Shown piece after piece: positions 54,122 to 62,375 of a DNA stretch of 64,000 nt. The first letter of the stretch is position 1, and every line of letters begins with the position of its first letter. The DNA is from Micromonospora sp. H61 (GTDB lineage: Bacteria; Actinomycetota; Actinomycetes; Mycobacteriales; Micromonosporaceae): positions 1 through 64,000 of the forward strand of contig NZ_JAGPXY010000011.1 in assembly GCF_018070325.1 (NCBI RefSeq), written 5' to 3'. Below the pieces are notes generated by a model, which ran no database searches, was not told the DNA's origin, and saw only the letters and a program-made list of their open reading frames with translations. A program made the position numbers and the translations under genes.

Positions 54122-54239
54122 GACGCTGACCCTAACCGAGTCTGGCACCGCTGTCCCTACCTGTTCGAGCGGTCCCGGGCCACCGGATCGGCACCCGCCG
54201 TCGGCCGGGTGCGCGTGGTCGCGCAGGCATCGAGAGGCG

Positions 54240-54284
54240 ATATCCACAGGCTGCCGAGATCCTGAACACAGGCCGTCATCCACA
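54240..54284. promoter_or_regulatory. DnaA-box-like pair left of parS 1
   Basis: ATATCCACA at 54240-54248 and TCATCCACA at 54276-54284 each differ from TTATCCACA by one base. Confidence 0.4.
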
Positions 54285-54308
54285 GGCTCACACCCGCTCC
54301 CACGCGCT

Positions 54309-54322
54309 GTTTCACGTGAAAC
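54309..54322. promoter_or_regulatory. parS site 1
   Basis: GTTTCACGTGAAAC, a perfect 14-bp match to the ParB-binding parS core. Confidence 0.93.
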
Positions 54323-54332
54323 GGGGGGTGCC

Positions 54333-54354
54333 TGTGGACAACCGGTGTGGATAA
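54333..54354. promoter_or_regulatory. Two adjacent DnaA-box-like sites beside parS 1
   Basis: TGTGGACAA (54333-54341; complement TTGTCCACA, the actinobacterial consensus) and TGTGGATAA (54346-54354; complement TTATCCACA) lie within 50 bp of parS site 1. Confidence 0.55.
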
Positions 54355-54714
54355 CTTTTTGGCCAGTCGGTCGTTGTCCGCGAACCGCCAAATCGGCGGG
54401 TTCGACGGCCCACTGGAGACGACATCGGACGGGCCGGCTCCGATCGGCGCCACATGCCACCGCCGGCGCGGTGCTCAGCCGCCGACGACCGCCCGCTGGC
54501 TCGTTGGTACGCGTCGGCGGTGACGGCTTGGCCCGTGTTCTCGGACCGCGTCAGCAGACCTCGGCCCGCCCGGCCCGGATGCCCCGGATGCTCCGGACGC
54601 CGACGGACGGAGAGGCCGAACCGCAGCACTGACGTCGAGGGTCGGAGACGGGGAGGCGACTCGCTTGACCGTCGACCCCAGGGTTTCGATCGGTGCCAGC
54701 GCGTCGCTGTCGCG

Positions 54715-54728
54715 GTTTCACGTGAAAC
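54715..54728. promoter_or_regulatory. parS site 2
   Basis: GTTTCACGTGAAAC, perfect; flanked by CGCG on both sides, giving a longer dyad. Confidence 0.93.
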
Positions 54729-54807
54729 CGCGCGCCGGGCAGCGAAGGGCGATCCTGCGGTCCGGGGCCAGGCTTGCGCTGGCTACCGCTCGTACACCAA
54801 GTTCGTG

Positions 54808-54920
54808 CGGTCCGGCGGTCCGGCGGTCCGGCGGTCCGGCGGTCCGCCGGTCCGGCGGCCTGGTGGTCCGGCGGTCCGGCGGCCTGGTGGTCCGGCGGTG
54901 CCGCGGTCTGGTGGCTCGGC
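54808..54920. repeat. 8-bp tandem repeat (GGTCCGGC)n with diverged units
   Basis: The first five units repeat TCCGGCGG almost exactly; later units alternate with GGCCTGGT-type variants in a roughly 24-bp higher order. The tract could vary in copy number between strains. Confidence 0.75.
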
Positions 54921-55278
54921 GGACTCCCGCCAAGTTCGCTGCGAGGCTGCTCCCGCAGATTGACCGCAGTCGGGAGCCTCGGCCGAGGTGCGATGACAAC
55001 GGAGATGTCGTTTCGCGCCACTGAGCGGCTCGCTGGCGCTTTGATCGGCGCATGGGGTGGTTCGGGTTGACTGGACCATCCCGAAGCCTCCTGCGACGCG
55101 CGTAGAGGATCCATCAGCGCCCGCACTCACCCCAGCGGCCGCCGCCAAGTCGCCCGCCACCGTGCCCGGCCGCTCGCCGCTGCATCCGCTCCGCCACTAT
55201 CCGCCCGCGACGCCAGGCTCGTCGCCCACCGCCCCGCCCATCGCCCGCCACGCAAGGCGGGAGCCGGAACCCGGAACC

Positions 55279-55313
55279 CGCGAGCCGCGAGCCGCGAGCC
55301 GCGAGCCGCGAGC
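55279..55313. repeat. 7-bp tandem repeat CGCGAGC x5
   Basis: Five consecutive perfect copies, preceded by a shorter GGAACCC duplication. Non-coding; may be a variable tract. Confidence 0.75.
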
Positions 55314-55476
55314 GGATTGTGCTTTCGAACGTGCGGGCCAGCGCGACCGACCGACCACATCCGTCCATCACTCCCGCCGACTTCTCCTGCGGCCAGAGGG
55401 GGACCCCGGGCTGGCTGGGGGCGAACCAGGGATGACGCCGGCCCACGGGCCGATCTCGGGATCAGGTCCGCCGTCT

Positions 55477-55490
55477 GTTTCACGTGAAAC
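55477..55490. promoter_or_regulatory. parS site 3
   Basis: GTTTCACGTGAAAC, perfect, just downstream of the parB 3' end. Confidence 0.93.
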
Positions 55491-55512
55491 CGCGACGACC
55501 CCGGGATGCAGA

Positions 55513-55545
55513 ACGGCCGCGCCCCCGTTCGGGTAGCGCGGCCGT
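55513..55545 (-). terminator. Terminator of parAB
   Basis: ACGGCCGCGC and its exact complement flank an inner CCCG-TT-CGGG stem, starting 16 bp past the parB stop. Confidence 0.7.
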
Positions 55546-55560
55546 AGGCGACGGGCGGGG

Positions 55561-56577
55561 TCAGTCCTCCCCGCCCTCCTCCTGTTGCACACCGATGATC
55601 CCGACGATTCGCTCAAGGTCGTCCACCGTGGCGAACTCGATCGTGATCTTGCCCTTGCTCCGGCCGATGTCCACCTTCACGCGGGTGTCGAACCGGTCGG
55701 ACAGCCGATCGGCGAGATCGGTCAGGGCCGGCGCGTGCGCCTTGGGCCTCCGCTTTGCGGCCTGACCCTTCGCCGGCCCGTCGTTGAGGGCCAAGGCCAC
55801 GATCTCCTCGGTCGCCCGAACCGACAGTCCCTCGGCCACGATCCGCAGGGCCAGCTGTTCCTGAGCCTCCGCCTCGTCGAGGCTCAGCAGGGCTCGGGCG
55901 TGCCCCGCCGACAGGATGCCGGCGGCTACCCGGCGCTGCACCTGGGCGGGCAGGTTCAGCAGTCGGATGGTGTTGGAGATCTGCGGGCGACTCCGGCCGA
56001 TCCGGCGGGCCAACTCCTCGTGGGTGGCCCCGAACTCCTCCAGCAGTTGCTGGTAGGCGGCGGCCTCTTCCAGTGGGTTCAGGTTCGCCCGGTGAATGTT
56101 CTCGAGCAGGGCGTCGCGGAGCATCGCGTCGTCACGGGTGTCCCGGACGATCGCCGGGATGCTCTCCCGCCCCACCGCCTGGGCGGCCCGCCAGCGCCGC
56201 TCGCCCATTACCAGTTCGTACTTCTCGTCGTCGAGCTGCCGAACGACGATGGGCTGGAGGAAGCCGACCTCCTGGATCGAGGTCTTCAGCTCCTCCAGCG
56301 CCTCTTCATCGAAGACCTGGCGGGGCTGCTTCGGGTTGGGCATGATCGCGTCGACCGGGATCTCGGCGAATCGAGCACCGGGCACCGGGCTCAGCACGGG
56401 TTCCGGCTCGCGGACCGGCGCTCCGGCCGGCACCGCAGCGACGGCGACGGTGCCGGCGTCGTCCAGGTGCTCGCTCTCCGGATCTGCCGTCGCGGTGCCA
56501 GCGGCAGCCGGCGCCGGCCCGGTCGGGATCAGCGCCCCCAGGCCCCTACCCAGACCGCCCCGAGGACGGTTCTTCAT
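55561..56577 (-). CDS. parB: Chromosome partitioning protein ParB
   Basis: 338 residues, ATG start. The N-terminus [18 protein letters not shown] is the ParA-interacting end. The CTP-binding/ParB domain has [32 protein letters not shown] and [18 protein letters not shown]; the [23 protein letters not shown] binds parS. The C-terminal dimerisation segment [20 protein letters not shown] is present. It loads and spreads around parS to segregate the origin region, working with ParA, whose gene is 27 bp upstream. Confidence 0.96.
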   Translation of the reverse strand: MKNRPRGGLGRGLGALIPTGPAPAAAGTATADPESEHLDDAGTVAVAAVPAGAPVREPEPVLSPVPGARFAEIPVDAIMPNPKQPRQVFDEEALEELKTSIQEVGFLQPIVVRQLDDEKYELVMGERRWRAAQAVGRESIPAIVRDTRDDAMLRDALLENIHRANLNPLEEAAAYQQLLEEFGATHEELARRIGRSRPQISNTIRLLNLPAQVQRRVAAGILSAGHARALLSLDEAEAQEQLALRIVAEGLSVRATEEIVALALNDGPAKGQAAKRRPKAHAPALTDLADRLSDRFDTRVKVDIGRSKGKITIEFATVDDLERIVGIIGVQQEEGGED

Positions 56578-56604
56578 GCCACGCCTCCCAGCGACTCGTC
56601 CGCA

Positions 56605-57930
56605 CTACGCATTCCGGCCCACCGGCTCCTTGACGCCGCGCTCGGCGATCTCCTGGGCGGCCTCGAAGTAACTCGTGGCGCCCCGCGAACCGGGATCGTA
56701 GGTCATCACCGACTGGCCGTAGCTCGGTGCCTCGGAGACCCGGACGTTGCGGGGGATGACCGCCTGGAGAACCTTGTCGCCGAAGTGGTTCCGGACGTCC
56801 TGCTCGACGGCGTCGGCCAACCGGGTGCGACGGTCGTACATGGTCAGCAGGATGGTGGAGACATCGAGCTTCGGATTGAGGTGCTGGCGTACCAGGTTGA
56901 TGTTGTTGATCAGCTGGTTGAGCCCTTCCAGCGCGTAGTACTCGCACTGGATCGGGATCAGCACCTCCTGCGCGGCAACCAGAGCGTTGACCGTGAGCAG
57001 GCCGAGCGAGGGCGGGCAGTCGATGAAGACGTAGTCGAACTCGCCCGGGTAGGCGGCGATCGCCCGATCCAGGCGCGACTCCCGGGCCACCACCGACACG
57101 AGCTCGATCTCCGCACCGGCCAGGTCGATGGTCGCGGGAACGCACCAGAGGTTGGGGATGCCCTCGACCGCCTGCGCCACCTCGGCCAGCGGCATGCTGT
57201 TGATCAGGCAGTCGTACACGTCGGGGATTCCGGTGTGGTGTGGGACGTTGAGCCCGGTCGAGGCGTTGCCCTGCGGGTCGAGGTCGACCACGAGCACCCG
57301 GTTGCCGTGCAGGGCGAGCGCCACCGCAAGGTTGACGGTGGTGGTGGTCTTACCCACGCCACCCTTCTGGTTGGCGACGCACATGACCCGGGTCCGGTCC
57401 GGCCGAGGCATGGTCACCTCGCCACTGGGATTCAGGATCTGCACGGCGCGCATCGCCTCCATAGCCAACGGTGGGTCATCCTCTTCGCGCGTCGGGGTTT
57501 CACGTGAAACGTACGTGGGATCGGCCGCCATGGCGGCCAACGACTCGGTCGAAGCGACAGGTGCGTCGGCGACCACCGGCGCGGCGTCCCGAACGGCCGC
57601 CGCAGTGGGTTGGTGTGGGACGGCCGGCTCGAAGCGAACCGCCGCGGCGGTGTTACGGCGACCTGAGGTCGACCGCACCTCGGCGGCGTTGATCGGTCGA
57701 CTCGACGCCTCCGGCGTCCGACGACCACTCGCCGGCTCCGGAATGGCCGAGCCCTCCGGCCGCCCGGCACCCGACGACGGGTCGAGCGCTGCCGGCGGAT
57801 CGCCGTCGTTAGGTCGGGTCGATGGCCCGGTCTCGCCGGGCGACCAGCTCGGGTAGTCGGTTTCACGTGAAACGGGATCGCTGGTCGACCCGGTCACGCG
57901 TGGATCGTCGTACCTGCCGTCGTCATGCAC
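56605..57930 (-). CDS. parA: Chromosome partitioning ATPase ParA
   Basis: 441 residues from a GTG at 57930; an in-frame ATG at 57531 would give about 308 residues and start just before the conserved part. The ATPase core has the deviant Walker A ANQKGGVGKTTTTVNLA, DLDPQGNASTGL, VFIDCPPSLGLLTVNAL and RNVRVSEAPSYGQS. The N-terminal extension (about 180 residues) is low complexity and contains two parS sites read as V-S-R-E-T. ParA moves ParB-parS complexes. The upstream start is uncertain. Confidence 0.93.
   Translation of the reverse strand: MHDDGRYDDPRVTGSTSDPVSRETDYPSWSPGETGPSTRPNDGDPPAALDPSSGAGRPEGSAIPEPASGRRTPEASSRPINAAEVRSTSGRRNTAAAVRFEPAVPHQPTAAAVRDAAPVVADAPVASTESLAAMAADPTYVSRETPTREEDDPPLAMEAMRAVQILNPSGEVTMPRPDRTRVMCVANQKGGVGKTTTTVNLAVALALHGNRVLVVDLDPQGNASTGLNVPHHTGIPDVYDCLINSMPLAEVAQAVEGIPNLWCVPATIDLAGAEIELVSVVARESRLDRAIAAYPGEFDYVFIDCPPSLGLLTVNALVAAQEVLIPIQCEYYALEGLNQLINNINLVRQHLNPKLDVSTILLTMYDRRTRLADAVEQDVRNHFGDKVLQAVIPRNVRVSEAPSYGQSVMTYDPGSRGATSYFEAAQEIAERGVKEPVGRNA
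57497..57510. promoter_or_regulatory. parS site 4, inside parA
   Basis: GTTTCACGTGAAAC within the coding frame, read as VSRET (YVSRETPT). Perfect match. Confidence 0.92.
57860..57873. promoter_or_regulatory. parS site 5, near the parA start
   Basis: GTTTCACGTGAAAC, perfect, read as VSRET in the parA N-terminal extension if that extension is translated. Confidence 0.92.
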
Positions 57931-58186
57931 CTGTCATCCCTGCCCGCTTCGGATGGTCGGTCCGCGCCCCGGTCAACTTGGCCGCATCCTCGCCCGCAAC
58001 CCGGAGCGTACGGCCCGCGGGAGCGGTCGGAAACCCGCGACGTCCGTCACCCGCTCCACACTATCGACGCGCGGTCAGCCTACGGCGGACGGGCGCGGCC
58101 GGTCCACGTCGGGTTCTCATCCCCTCGTCCATCCGTACCGGTACAACGAGGCAACCCACCGGCCGGAAGCCCGATGGCGCGAAGTG

Positions 58187-59041
58187 TCAACCTCGGCGGG
58201 AGCGTCCACCCCGGGCGCGTTTCTTGGTCGCCGGGCGGGCCGGGCCGACCATCCGCTCGCGCACGATCTCCACGACCGTGGTGGGCGGGTCGATCACCCC
58301 GACGCCGCACAGCTGCACGGTCGGCTCCCCGCCGCCAAGTCGCGCCACCACCTCGGCGTGCTCCTCGATCTCGGCGGCGGCGGACGAGCCCTTGAGCGCC
58401 AGCAGCCGACCGCCGCGAACCGCCAGGGGAAGGCTCCAGCCCGCGAGCCGATCCAGGGGTGCGACCGCGCGCGCGGTCACCACGTCTCCGCTGATCGGCT
58501 CCCGGCCACTCGACCCGCTGGCCGCCTCGTCGGCCCGGCCACGGAACACCCGCACCGACTTGGCCAGACCGAGTCGCTCGACGACCTCGATCAGGAACGA
58601 CGTCCGCCGGGCCAGCGGCTCGATCAGGGTGACAGTGAGGTCGGGGCGGGCGATGGCCAGGACGAGACCCGGCAGACCGGCGCCGGAGCCGACGTCGAGC
58701 ACGGTCGCGCCGGACGGGATCCGCTCGGCGACCGCGGCGCAGTTGAGCAGGTGTCGATCCCAGATCCGGGGTGCCTCCCGGGGGCCGATCAGGCCGCGGA
58801 CCACCCCGTCGGTGGCCAGCAGTTCGGCGTACGCGGCGGCCAGGTCGAGGCGGTCACCGAAGAGGGTCAGCGCGGCCGGGGCCAGCTCGGGCGGCAACGC
58901 CGCGTCGGCCGGTGACGGGGAGGTGTCCCGCCCGGTCGATTCGGCATCGGCGTCGACGGTGGCGGGGCGGACAGCGGACGGCCCGGGCGGCACGCCGCCC
59001 GGGCCGGACACGGCGTCGGCCGTGATGTCGTCGTGGGTCAC
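58187..59041 (-). CDS. rsmG: 16S rRNA (guanine-527-N7)-methyltransferase RsmG
   Basis: 284 residues from the GTG at 59041 ([11 protein letters not shown]), 4 bp after the jag stop. The SAM-binding motif [20 protein letters not shown] is intact, with [19 protein letters not shown] and [20 protein letters not shown] following. The first 60 residues are a low-complexity extension. The C-terminus is basic ([12 protein letters not shown]). Also known as gidB; its loss gives streptomycin tolerance in many bacteria. Gap of 256 bp to parA. Confidence 0.94.
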   Translation of the reverse strand: MTHDDITADAVSGPGGVPPGPSAVRPATVDADAESTGRDTSPSPADAALPPELAPAALTLFGDRLDLAAAYAELLATDGVVRGLIGPREAPRIWDRHLLNCAAVAERIPSGATVLDVGSGAGLPGLVLAIARPDLTVTLIEPLARRTSFLIEVVERLGLAKSVRVFRGRADEAASGSSGREPISGDVVTARAVAPLDRLAGWSLPLAVRGGRLLALKGSSAAAEIEEHAEVVARLGGGEPTVQLCGVGVIDPPTTVVEIVRERMVGPARPATKKRARGGRSRRG

Positions 59042-59045
59042 CCGG

Positions 59046-59663
59046 TCAGTCCGCCGGCCGTACGACGATGCGCCGGTTCGGCTCCACACCCTCGGACTCG
59101 CTCGCCACGCCGGACATGGCGTTCACGACGTCGTGCACGCACTTGCGCTCGAACGCGGACATCGCGTCCAGGCGGACCGGCTCGCCGTACTCCTTGACCT
59201 TCTCGACGGCGTTCTTGGCGACCGCGGCGAGTTCCTTACGGCGGTTCGCCCGGTAGCCACCGACGTCGAGCAGCAGACGGCTCGGCGTACCGGTCTGCCG
59301 GAAGACGGCAAGGCGGGTCAGTTCCTGGAGGGCCTCCAGGGTGGCCCCGCGCTGGCCGACCAGATTCTGCAGCCGCTCGCCGACCACCTCGACCATCGGA
59401 CGGCCGGCGGCGACCAGCTCGTCGATGTCGCCGTCGTAGTCGAGGATGTCGAGCAGTCCTTCGACGTAGTCGGCGGCGATCTCGCTCTGCCGGAACAGGT
59501 CGCCCTCGCCCACAGCCTTCTTCACCCGGGTGCCAGCGGCGGTGTCGGTGTCGTCGTCCGCCTCGGTGTCATCGGCTTCGGTGTCGTCGCCGTCCACCGC
59601 GAGCGTGGCGGTCTCCTCCTCGTCCAGGGACTGCTCGGCGCGGGGGATGCTGGTCTCGGTCAC
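59046..59663 (-). CDS. jag: Jag/KhpB RNA-binding protein (KH-R3H)
   Basis: 205 residues from the GTG at 59663 with GGAGATGAG upstream. The N-terminal 60 residues are acidic ([18 protein letters not shown]). A KH domain follows ([22 protein letters not shown]), then an R3H motif in [10 protein letters not shown] and the C-terminal [12 protein letters not shown]. The canonical Jag_N domain is absent. It is an RNA-binding regulator linked with YidC and cell division. The last gene before rsmG, in the conserved yidC-jag-rsmG order. Confidence 0.92.
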   Translation of the reverse strand: MTETSIPRAEQSLDEEETATLAVDGDDTEADDTEADDDTDTAAGTRVKKAVGEGDLFRQSEIAADYVEGLLDILDYDGDIDELVAAGRPMVEVVGERLQNLVGQRGATLEALQELTRLAVFRQTGTPSRLLLDVGGYRANRRKELAAVAKNAVEKVKEYGEPVRLDAMSAFERKCVHDVVNAMSGVASESEGVEPNRRIVVRPAD

Positions 59664-59838
59664 GGTCTCATCTCCGTACTCGCTCGGCCGGACCGTCGGG
59701 TCCGACTGGTTTCCCGGGGCCGGCTGGAGGTTGCCGGTGCCCACAGGCACGTCTGTACGGGCAGTGTCGCCCGTGGCCGCGCGGTGCGCGGTCGGTTCCG
59801 CCCGGCGCCGGCCGTACGGCGGCTGCGCGGTGCGGAAC

Positions 59839-59868
59839 GGGCCGCCGCCGGATCACCGGCGGCGGCCC
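59839..59868 (-). terminator. Perfect hairpin between yidC and jag
   Basis: GGGCCGCCGCCGG-ATCA-CCGGCGGCGGCCC, a 13-bp stem with tetraloop 8 bp after the yidC stop. It probably ends most rnpA-yidD-yidC transcripts or attenuates read-through into jag. Confidence 0.7.
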
Positions 59869-59875
59869 TCGTAGG

Positions 59876-60871
59876 TCAGCCCTGCCGCTTGGCGGGGCGG
59901 CTCTTCTTCGGGTTGTTTGCGGGCTTGGCGCCCGGCTTCGGCCCGGCCACCTTGGGCGCGGTCGCCTTGACCGGTGCCGGCGGGGCCGTCTTGCCACGAC
60001 CGAACAGGCCACCGGACTTGGCAGGCTGCACCGGGTTACGGCTGGCGGCGGGCGCGACGGCCTTCTTGGCGGTCACCGGCGGCGGGAACTTCCGCAGCAC
60101 CCACTGCTGCTGGCCGAGGGTGAAGAGGTTGTTGGTGACCCAGTAGATGATGACGCCGATCGGGAAGATCGCGCCGGAGATCAGCAGCGACGCGGGGATG
60201 CCGTAGAGCATCAGTCGCTGGATCATCCGCTGCTGCGGGTCCTCGGCCCAGCCGGTCTTGAGGATCATCTGACGGCTGGTCAGGTAGGTGGTGGCGATCA
60301 TGACCAGGACCAGGACACCAGCAATGATCTTTACGGTGCTGCCGTTGGCGCCGAGGCTGGCCAGCTCGTCGGCAGTGGAGCCGAACTTGCCGGCGATCGG
60401 GGCGGTGAAGAGCTTCGCCTGCGAGGCGCTCTGGAACTGGTCGGCGGTCCAGCCGTAGAGGGTCTTGCTCTGCTTGTCCGGGTCGAGCCGGCGCAGCACG
60501 TGGAAGAGGCCCAGGAAGACCGGGATCTGAAGGAACATCGGAAGGCAACCCATAAGCGGGTTGGCCTTCTCCTTCTTGTAGAGCTCCATCATTTCTTTCT
60601 GGAGCGTCTCCCGGTCACCCTTGTGCTTCTCCTGAAGCTCCTTGACCTTGGGCTGGAGCGCCTGCATCGCCCGCTGCGACTTGATCTGCTTGACGAAGAC
60701 CGGGAACAGGATGACCCGGACGGTGACCACCAGGAAGATGATGGCCAGGATCCAGGCGAAGTTGGTGCCGATCACCGCGCCGACGGGCACCCCGATGGCG
60801 TCCCAGGCAGAGTGCCAGGTCAGCAGGATCCACGAAATCGCGTAGTAGATCCAGTCGAGACTCAGACTCAA
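59876..60871 (-). CDS. yidC: Membrane protein insertase YidC
   Basis: 331 residues. Five membrane segments, the first near residue 30-45; [26 protein letters not shown] carries the conserved Arg/Lys helix, and [20 protein letters not shown] and [20 protein letters not shown] are diagnostic. The C-terminus is basic and Ala/Pro-rich ([10 protein letters not shown]), typical of Gram-positive YidC binding ribosomes. Inserts proteins with or without Sec. Its start overlaps the yidD stop by 4 bp. Confidence 0.96.
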   Translation of the reverse strand: MSLSLDWIYYAISWILLTWHSAWDAIGVPVGAVIGTNFAWILAIIFLVVTVRVILFPVFVKQIKSQRAMQALQPKVKELQEKHKGDRETLQKEMMELYKKEKANPLMGCLPMFLQIPVFLGLFHVLRRLDPDKQSKTLYGWTADQFQSASQAKLFTAPIAGKFGSTADELASLGANGSTVKIIAGVLVLVMIATTYLTSRQMILKTGWAEDPQQRMIQRLMLYGIPASLLISGAIFPIGVIIYWVTNNLFTLGQQQWVLRKFPPPVTAKKAVAPAASRNPVQPAKSGGLFGRGKTAPPAPVKATAPKVAGPKPGAKPANNPKKSRPAKRQG

Positions 60872-61164
60872 TTCGGGGCTCCAGTCACATCAGCACGACG
60901 GCGGCCGCCCGGCTCCGGCACCGGGTCATATCCACCAGGGTGAAAGGGGTGGCAGCGCAACAACCGCCGGGCCGCCAGCACGGCTCCCCGGAGCGCGCCA
61001 TGCCGAACGACCGCCTCCTGGGCGTACGCACTGCACGACGGGTAGAACCGACAGCGAGCCGGCAGTGCCGGACTTATCCACCGACGGTACGCGATGATGG
61101 GCGCGATCAGCACCTTGGCACCGGTTGTCGACGGCCGTGGGCTGCTCTGCTCGGTGCCGCTCAT
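60868..61164 (-). CDS. yidD: Membrane protein insertion efficiency factor YidD
   Basis: 98 residues. Signature [24 protein letters not shown] with CRFxPSCSxYA and [16 protein letters not shown]. It assists YidC. Both ends overlap the neighbouring genes by four bases (ATGA), so rnpA, yidD and yidC are translationally coupled. Confidence 0.95.
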   Translation of the reverse strand: MSGTEQSSPRPSTTGAKVLIAPIIAYRRWISPALPARCRFYPSCSAYAQEAVVRHGALRGAVLAARRLLRCHPFHPGGYDPVPEPGGRRRADVTGAPN

Positions 61165-61577
61165 CGGGACCGCCGTTCGCGCGGCGACCTGGCGACCGCG
61201 ATGGCGGCGTCCAGGTCGGTGGCGAGTCGAGGGTACGACGCCTGCGCCGCGGCGGGGAGCGCCCGGACGACCAGGGTGCTGCCGTCGGGCAGGTCGGTCA
61301 ACCGTTCCCGGACCAGCGCCCGCAGTCGGCGCCGGACCCGGTTACGGGTCACCGCGTTGCCGACCGCCTTGGACACGACGAAGCCGGCACGGGACGGTAC
61401 GGACGACTGCTCCGCACTGTTGTCCCGTACCGGCTCCGGCGAGGTCGGTGTGCTGGGGTCGACGGTTGCCGGCACGGTCAGGTGGACCACGACGGCGCCA
61501 CGTCCGGCGCGTCGGCCACCGCGAACCGCTGCGGCGAAGTCAGTGCTGCGCCGCAGTCGCTGTGCGGCGGCCAGCAC
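61161..61577 (-). CDS. rnpA: Ribonuclease P protein component
   Basis: 138 residues from the GTG at 61577 ([14 protein letters not shown]); the frame is open upstream, but the family begins here. RNase P protein signature [17 protein letters not shown] is intact, with [10 protein letters not shown] before it. It binds the catalytic RNA that matures tRNA 5' ends. A small insertion ([20 protein letters not shown]) occurs mid-domain. Confidence 0.94.
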   Translation of the reverse strand: MLAAAQRLRRSTDFAAAVRGGRRAGRGAVVVHLTVPATVDPSTPTSPEPVRDNSAEQSSVPSRAGFVVSKAVGNAVTRNRVRRRLRALVRERLTDLPDGSTLVVRALPAAAQASYPRLATDLDAAIAVARSPRERRSR

Positions 61578-61611
61578 GACTGCCCACGTCCCCTGGACCG
61601 GCCCGGTCGGC

Positions 61612-61749
61612 TCAGGCCGACAGGGTGGTGCGACCCTTGGCGCGACGGCTCGACAGGATGGCACGGCCGGCACGGGTGCGCATGCGCAGCCGGAAGCCGT
61701 GGGTCTTCGCGCGCCGGCGGTTGTTCGGCTGGTAGGTGCGCTTGCTCAC
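61612..61749 (-). CDS. rpmH: 50S ribosomal protein L34
   Basis: 45 residues from GTG ([18 protein letters not shown]), ending AKGRTTLSA, the complete L34. It is 34 bp upstream of rnpA. A longer open frame to the right is not coding; GAGAGCC precedes the GTG. Conserved beside dnaA in nearly all bacteria. Confidence 0.96.
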   Translation of the reverse strand: MSKRTYQPNNRRRAKTHGFRLRMRTRAGRAILSSRRAKGRTTLSA

Positions 61750-62375
61750 GTCAGGCTCTCCGTTTTCGTACGCGCCCCGCGCGACGGGATCGCCGGGGTC
61801 GTGTGGTGGTCCAGGCCACCTCGACGGTGGCCCACGATCGGTGCTGTCCGGCGGAGCGGGGACTTCGGTGTTGCGGGGATGCGACCGCGGACAGCAAGCA
61901 CCCATCACCCTAGCAGAGGGCGAGAAAGCAGCCGTTCCAGCCTACGCAGGGGGGCAATGACCGTCAAACACCCCGAGCAGGGGACAACGGGACGCGCCCG
62001 AGGCCGAAGGGCGGTTTTCGCTGATGCCGACAAGGGCGCCGCCGCGTCGCCGGTTGATGGCGCAGGGACAACGCTGTTACCGTGCCCGATTGCGGTGAGC
62101 GTCGGAAGCTCCGGTCGTCGCGCAGGCAAGACCGGACATGGCAGTGAATCGTTCGGCACGGTGAACCCGCTTCAGCGCCCGTTCAGGCGGGGGCAGGTCC
62201 CACCCGCGTCCGGCGGCGGCCACAATCGGTCGATACACAGGCTGTGGATAACTTGTGGATGACCACCGGTCGACCGTCCGGGTGGGTGTTGTTCCACCCG
62301 CGAACGCGGCGGGCCCGGGACGGCCGGCTGGCAGACAGCGGCGGCCGGGAGCAGAAGCGAGGGGGTGGCACGACG
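61750..62375. other. Divergent rpmH-dnaA promoter region
   Basis: 626 bp without genes. Near the right end are DnaA-box-like TGTGGATAA (62243-62251) and TGTGGATGA (62254-62262), placed 114-133 bp before the dnaA start, suggesting DnaA autoregulation. The rpmH operon promoter must lie in the left half; no clear motif was fixed. Confidence 0.6.
62243..62262. promoter_or_regulatory. DnaA boxes in the dnaA promoter region
   Basis: TGTGGATAA is an exact complement of TTATCCACA; TGTGGATGA eleven bases further differs by one base. Tandem arrangement fits autoregulation of dnaA. Confidence 0.6.

Larger units (their letters stand above)
54122..55560. other. 1.4-kb non-coding region with parS sites, DnaA-box-like sites and tandem repeats
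   Basis: No convincing gene on either strand; the frames that are open have no ribosome sites and are repeat-driven. It contains three perfect parS sites, at least four DnaA-box-like sequences at 54240-54354, an 8-bp tandem repeat tract at about 54808-54920, a 7-bp tandem repeat at 55279-55313, and the parB terminator. It carries the promoter of the leftward HIT-like gene. A functional role in segregation or origin architecture is plausible. Confidence 0.7.

Noticed and set aside
54808..55313. CRISPR array
   Set aside because: Units are only 7-8 bp and directly adjacent, without spacers; no cas genes are near.
54454..55536. Several overlapping open frames between the HIT-like gene and parB
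   Set aside because: They are driven by the tandem repeats and high GC, lack ribosome sites and encode Arg/Pro-rich low-complexity peptides on both strands.
61750..62375. Replication origin in the rpmH-dnaA gap
   Set aside because: Only two DnaA-box-like sites and no AT-rich unwinding stretch; in actinomycetes oriC usually lies between dnaA and dnaN, beyond the window.
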